Positions 7,596 to 9,465 of a stretch of DNA of 9,465 nt are shown here, piece by piece (the first letter of the stretch is position 1; the number at the start of each line of letters is the position of its first letter). Source of the stretch: Ferruginibacter sp. Lineage in GTDB: Bacteria; Bacteroidota; Bacteroidia; Chitinophagales; Chitinophagaceae. The notes below the pieces were generated by a model that saw only the letters and a program-made list of their open reading frames with translations, was not told where the DNA came from and did no database searches. A program made the translations under genes and the position numbers. The DNA is taken from NCBI GenBank assembly GCA_025357775.1, contig JANXOQ010000190.1:1-9465 (forward strand), given 5' to 3'.

Positions 7596-8639
7596 CTACG
7601 GTAAAGCACTTGTAATAGGCAAGTAACTGCTATTTTTTGTAAAACTAGTATCCGTTAAAGTATATAAAAAAACAACCAATTGCTTTTTCTCTTTTTCTGA
7701 AAAAATAATTTTCTTGCGTAATAGTGGGTCAAGGTTTATTGTAGCTGTATCTATATTTGTATAATGGTTTATTACTTTATATAAATCATTATATCTACCA
7801 TCGTGCATGTAGGGCAAACTCAATGCCACATTGCGAAGTGTAGGCACTTTAAAACTTAAAGAGTCTTTGCTATTTAAAGATATCTGCTGCCTTCCAATAT
7901 CATTAAATCGGTTTAATGTTATTCCATTGTTACGAAAACTATTATCTGTAAACAAAGGTTCTTTGTGGCAGGTATTACAATTTGCTTTAAAAATTTCGTA
8001 CCCTTTTTCTTCGGGTAAAATAAATTTATCTTCTCCTCGCATTATTTTATCATACCTACTATTGCTACTTACTAAGCTGCCTACGTATTGTGTAAATGCT
8101 TTTTGCATAAGTTCTGTTGTAATATTTACACTACCAAAAGCTTTTAAAAATAAAGGAGCATACGTTTTATCTGTTTTTATTTTTAGTAACACGGTATCCA
8201 ATGTTTCTCCCATTTCATTTTTAGCGGTAAGTGGGTCAAGTGGTTGATTGTCTAAATGATTTATGCCTCCATCCCAATGCCATTCTTTCATCCAAGCAAG
8301 GTTAGCAAGAGATGGCGCATTGCGTGTGCTAAAACTATTAAATACACCATGGCTCAAATCGTGGTCGTAGGTACTAAAGGCGGCAAATTGTTGGTGACAA
8401 CTTGCACAACTTACTTCACCATCTTTACTTAGCCTTGCATCATAAAATAATTTTTTGCCTAATTCAAATCCTTCTTTTGTTAAAGGGTTTTTTGCAAAAA
8501 TGTTAGTAGGTGGTTTGGGAAATCCTTTTGGAATATTGAATGATACAGGCTTTGGGGCATAAGCAATTTTACCTGAACCAATCATCATTAGCGCAGCGGC
8601 AATAAATAAGAAAAAGTATATGGTTATTTTTATTTTCAA
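7596..8639 (-). CDS. Diheme cytochrome c peroxidase/MauG-like protein, probable MbnH partner of the adjacent MbnP
   Basis: Exported diheme enzyme with two c-type heme sites: CASCH near residues 78-82 and CNTCH near 221-225. Other peroxidase-family marks are the G-K-K-L-F-Y-D-x-R-L-S stretch (61-71) before the first heme, STRNAPSLANLAW near 104-116, WHWDGG near 120-125, and VPTLRNVALSLPYMHDGRY near 264-282. The HDG motif region usually supplies a distal ligand of the second heme. The upstream neighbour encodes an MbnP-like protein, so the likely job is MbnH-type oxidation of MbnP tryptophan rather than simple peroxide removal; this is inference from context. The frame opens back to a TTG at 8753, with an ATG at 8675. 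I prefer TTG 8639, which gives M-K-I-K-I-T-I-Y-F-F-L-F-I-A-A-A-L as a clean signal peptide, because the upstream part overlaps an intergenic-type inverted repeat. The start remains uncertain. Confidence 0.9.
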   Translation of the reverse strand: MKIKITIYFFLFIAAALMMIGSGKIAYAPKPVSFNIPKGFPKPPTNIFAKNPLTKEGFELGKKLFYDARLSKDGEVSCASCHQQFAAFSTYDHDLSHGVFNSFSTRNAPSLANLAWMKEWHWDGGINHLDNQPLDPLTAKNEMGETLDTVLLKIKTDKTYAPLFLKAFGSVNITTELMQKAFTQYVGSLVSSNSRYDKIMRGEDKFILPEEKGYEIFKANCNTCHKEPLFTDNSFRNNGITLNRFNDIGRQQISLNSKDSLSFKVPTLRNVALSLPYMHDGRYNDLYKVINHYTNIDTATINLDPLLRKKIIFSEKEKKQLVVFLYTLTDTSFTKNSSYLPITSALP

Positions 8640-8649
8640 TTTTAAAAAT

Positions 8650-8717
8650 TTAAACACAAAAAAGCAAAGTACCATAGCGAACTTTGAAATATTTCTTTGT
8701 GCTTTTTGCGGTAAAAA
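8650..8717. repeat. Degenerate intergenic inverted-repeat element
   Basis: Arms ACACAAAAAAGCAAAG (8654-8669) and CTTTGTGCTTTTTGCGGT (8695-8712) are near-complementary with a 2-base offset, and the spacer includes ATAGCGAACTTTG. This resembles, in decayed form, the A-C-C-G-C-A-A-A-type and A-G-C-G-A-A-C-T-T-T-G-type short repeats I associate with intergenic hairpins in Bacteroidota. It occupies the region between the earliest possible peroxidase start (8753) and the preferred one (8639). Only one copy is in the window, so calling it a dispersed repeat rests on memory. Confidence 0.5.
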
Positions 8718-8800
8718 TCCGCTACTGTTTTTGCCGAGAAAACGATTAGTCAATTTGTTTTTTTAAGGTCAGTTTTTCTTTGAAATTTAAAGCAGGGTTG

Positions 8801-8817
8801 AAAATGCTGCGCATTTT
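8801..8817. repeat. Short perfect inverted repeat in the mbnP-mbnH spacer
   Basis: AAAATGC and GCATTTT flank the loop TGC, about 40 bases after the MbnP-like stop codon in the direction of transcription. A weak hairpin without a T tract. It may mark an RNA-processing site or a poor terminator between the two genes, or be chance in AT-rich DNA. Confidence 0.35.
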
Positions 8818-8856
8818 ACATTATACCCAATGAACTATTTAACTCTTCAAAAAAAT

Positions 8857-9465
8857 TCAACTACCTATAACACTCCACATTCCCAAAAACCCATCTGCAG
8901 CCATCTTAGCTTGCTTGCCAGGTGCTGCTATCACAGGGTTTTCAGCAATTTTTATGTTACTCCAATATTTATCCAAATCCATTTGTATAATTATTGTATT
9001 CCCTTTCTTTTTTATAGGCAAAAATATTTGTCGCTGTGTTTTATATACTCCTTTATATCCACCAATATGTTGCTCTATTCTATTTCTATCTGCTTTAGAT
9101 GAGGAGGAAGTGCCTTCTAATTTAAAAAAAACATACCCATTGTTCCATGTCCAAAACATATCGTTTAATGGGTCTAATGCACCGCTTTGTGCACCGCTAC
9201 AATTTAAAGCACTGTCTACACCAATATTAAAAGATATACTTACAATTTTTCTTTGGTCATGTTTAATTATAGAATCGTTTTTGCAGGCATCTATCAAGTA
9301 AACTTTTTTATCAATTTCTAATTTATGGTTGGTAACAAAAGAAATGTTACTCAAATAATATTTTAATTTACTCACTGTGTACTTTTCACCATAAGTATTT
9401 GTGTATGTGCTATCTTTTAGTACAATCTTTTTTCCATTTGCAATGTGTTCAAATTTTATTATAAT
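8857..9465 (-). CDS. MbnP-like copper-binding protein (N-terminus beyond right edge)
   Basis: The frame stays open to the right edge, so 202 residues are visible and the true start, presumably with a lipoprotein or Sec signal, is outside. A GTG at 9375 is internal: the codons before it read I-K-F-E-H and Y-T-N-T-Y-G-E-K-Y-T, which belong to the same domain. Diagnostic blocks, numbered from the first visible residue, are KLKYYLSNISF (33-43), FNIGVDSALNCSGAQSGALD (79-98), MFWTWNNGYVFFKLEG (103-118), HIGGY (133-137) and the C-terminal APGKQAKMAADGF. In characterised MbnP proteins a tryptophan is converted to kynurenine by MbnH and forms part of a copper site; W105 and W107 of the WTW segment are the obvious candidates here, by inference. 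The peroxidase gene follows on the same strand, and no methanobactin precursor is visible. Confidence 0.9.
   Translation of the reverse strand: MIIKFEHIANGKKIVLKDSTYTNTYGEKYTVSKLKYYLSNISFVTNHKLEIDKKVYLIDACKNDSIIKHDQRKIVSISFNIGVDSALNCSGAQSGALDPLNDMFWTWNNGYVFFKLEGTSSSSKADRNRIEQHIGGYKGVYKTQRQIFLPIKKKGNTIIIQMDLDKYWSNIKIAENPVIAAPGKQAKMAADGFLGMWSVIGS

Noticed and set aside
7831..8247. Plus-strand open frame of 138 codons within the peroxidase gene
   Set aside because: It is antisense to both the heme-binding and conserved C-terminal coding regions and has no independent support.
9373..9375. GTG as the start of the MbnP-like protein
   Set aside because: The frame continues upstream to the window edge with residues that fit the same domain, so the GTG is an internal valine codon.

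Overview
The window looks like a chromosomal segment from a low-GC Bacteroidota, probably in or near the Chitinophagales. Three things point there: starts have no Shine-Dalgarno sequence, TAnnTTTG-type -7 boxes sit upstream of genes, and the gene families are typical of that phylum (a DUF2147 secreted protein behind a Wzx-like flippase, and an MbnP/MbnH-type pair). No tRNA, rRNA, CRISPR array or intact mobile element was seen.

Left third (1-3322, minus strand). A tight three-gene unit is transcribed leftward: a 103-residue protein whose C-terminal half resembles the GrpE beta-wing, a large Hsp70 (843 aa), and a third protein of unknown function that overlaps the Hsp70 stop codon and leaves the window at base 1. 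The Hsp70 has a complete ATPase domain. About 115 extra residues separate it from a recognisable substrate-binding beta domain, and a long helical tail follows. This looks like a specialised accessory chaperone set rather than housekeeping dnaK/grpE.

Centre (3323-5545). Upstream of the chaperone unit, 3461-3752 holds the decayed remains of a protein-coding gene, readable as three fragments in shifted minus-strand frames. A promoter-bearing spacer leads to intact recA on the plus strand, which ends in a strong hairpin terminator. About 500 bp of AT-rich sequence with no recognisable gene follows.

Right part (5546-9465, minus strand). A flippase of the polysaccharide/lipopolysaccharide exporter type (TTG start) and a DUF2147 exported protein form a two-gene operon with a 3-bp gap. 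Upstream of them lies a diheme cytochrome c peroxidase/MauG-like protein, and then an MbnP-like protein whose N-terminus is beyond the right edge. In characterised systems the MbnH peroxidase oxidises a tryptophan of MbnP to kynurenine to build a copper site, so this pair probably makes an envelope copper-binding protein. A degenerate intergenic inverted repeat lies inside the 5' part of the longest possible peroxidase reading frame and argues for a later start.

The items most worth following up are the Hsp70/GrpE-like/unknown module with its linker-region insertion, the MbnP/MbnH pair, and the pseudogene.
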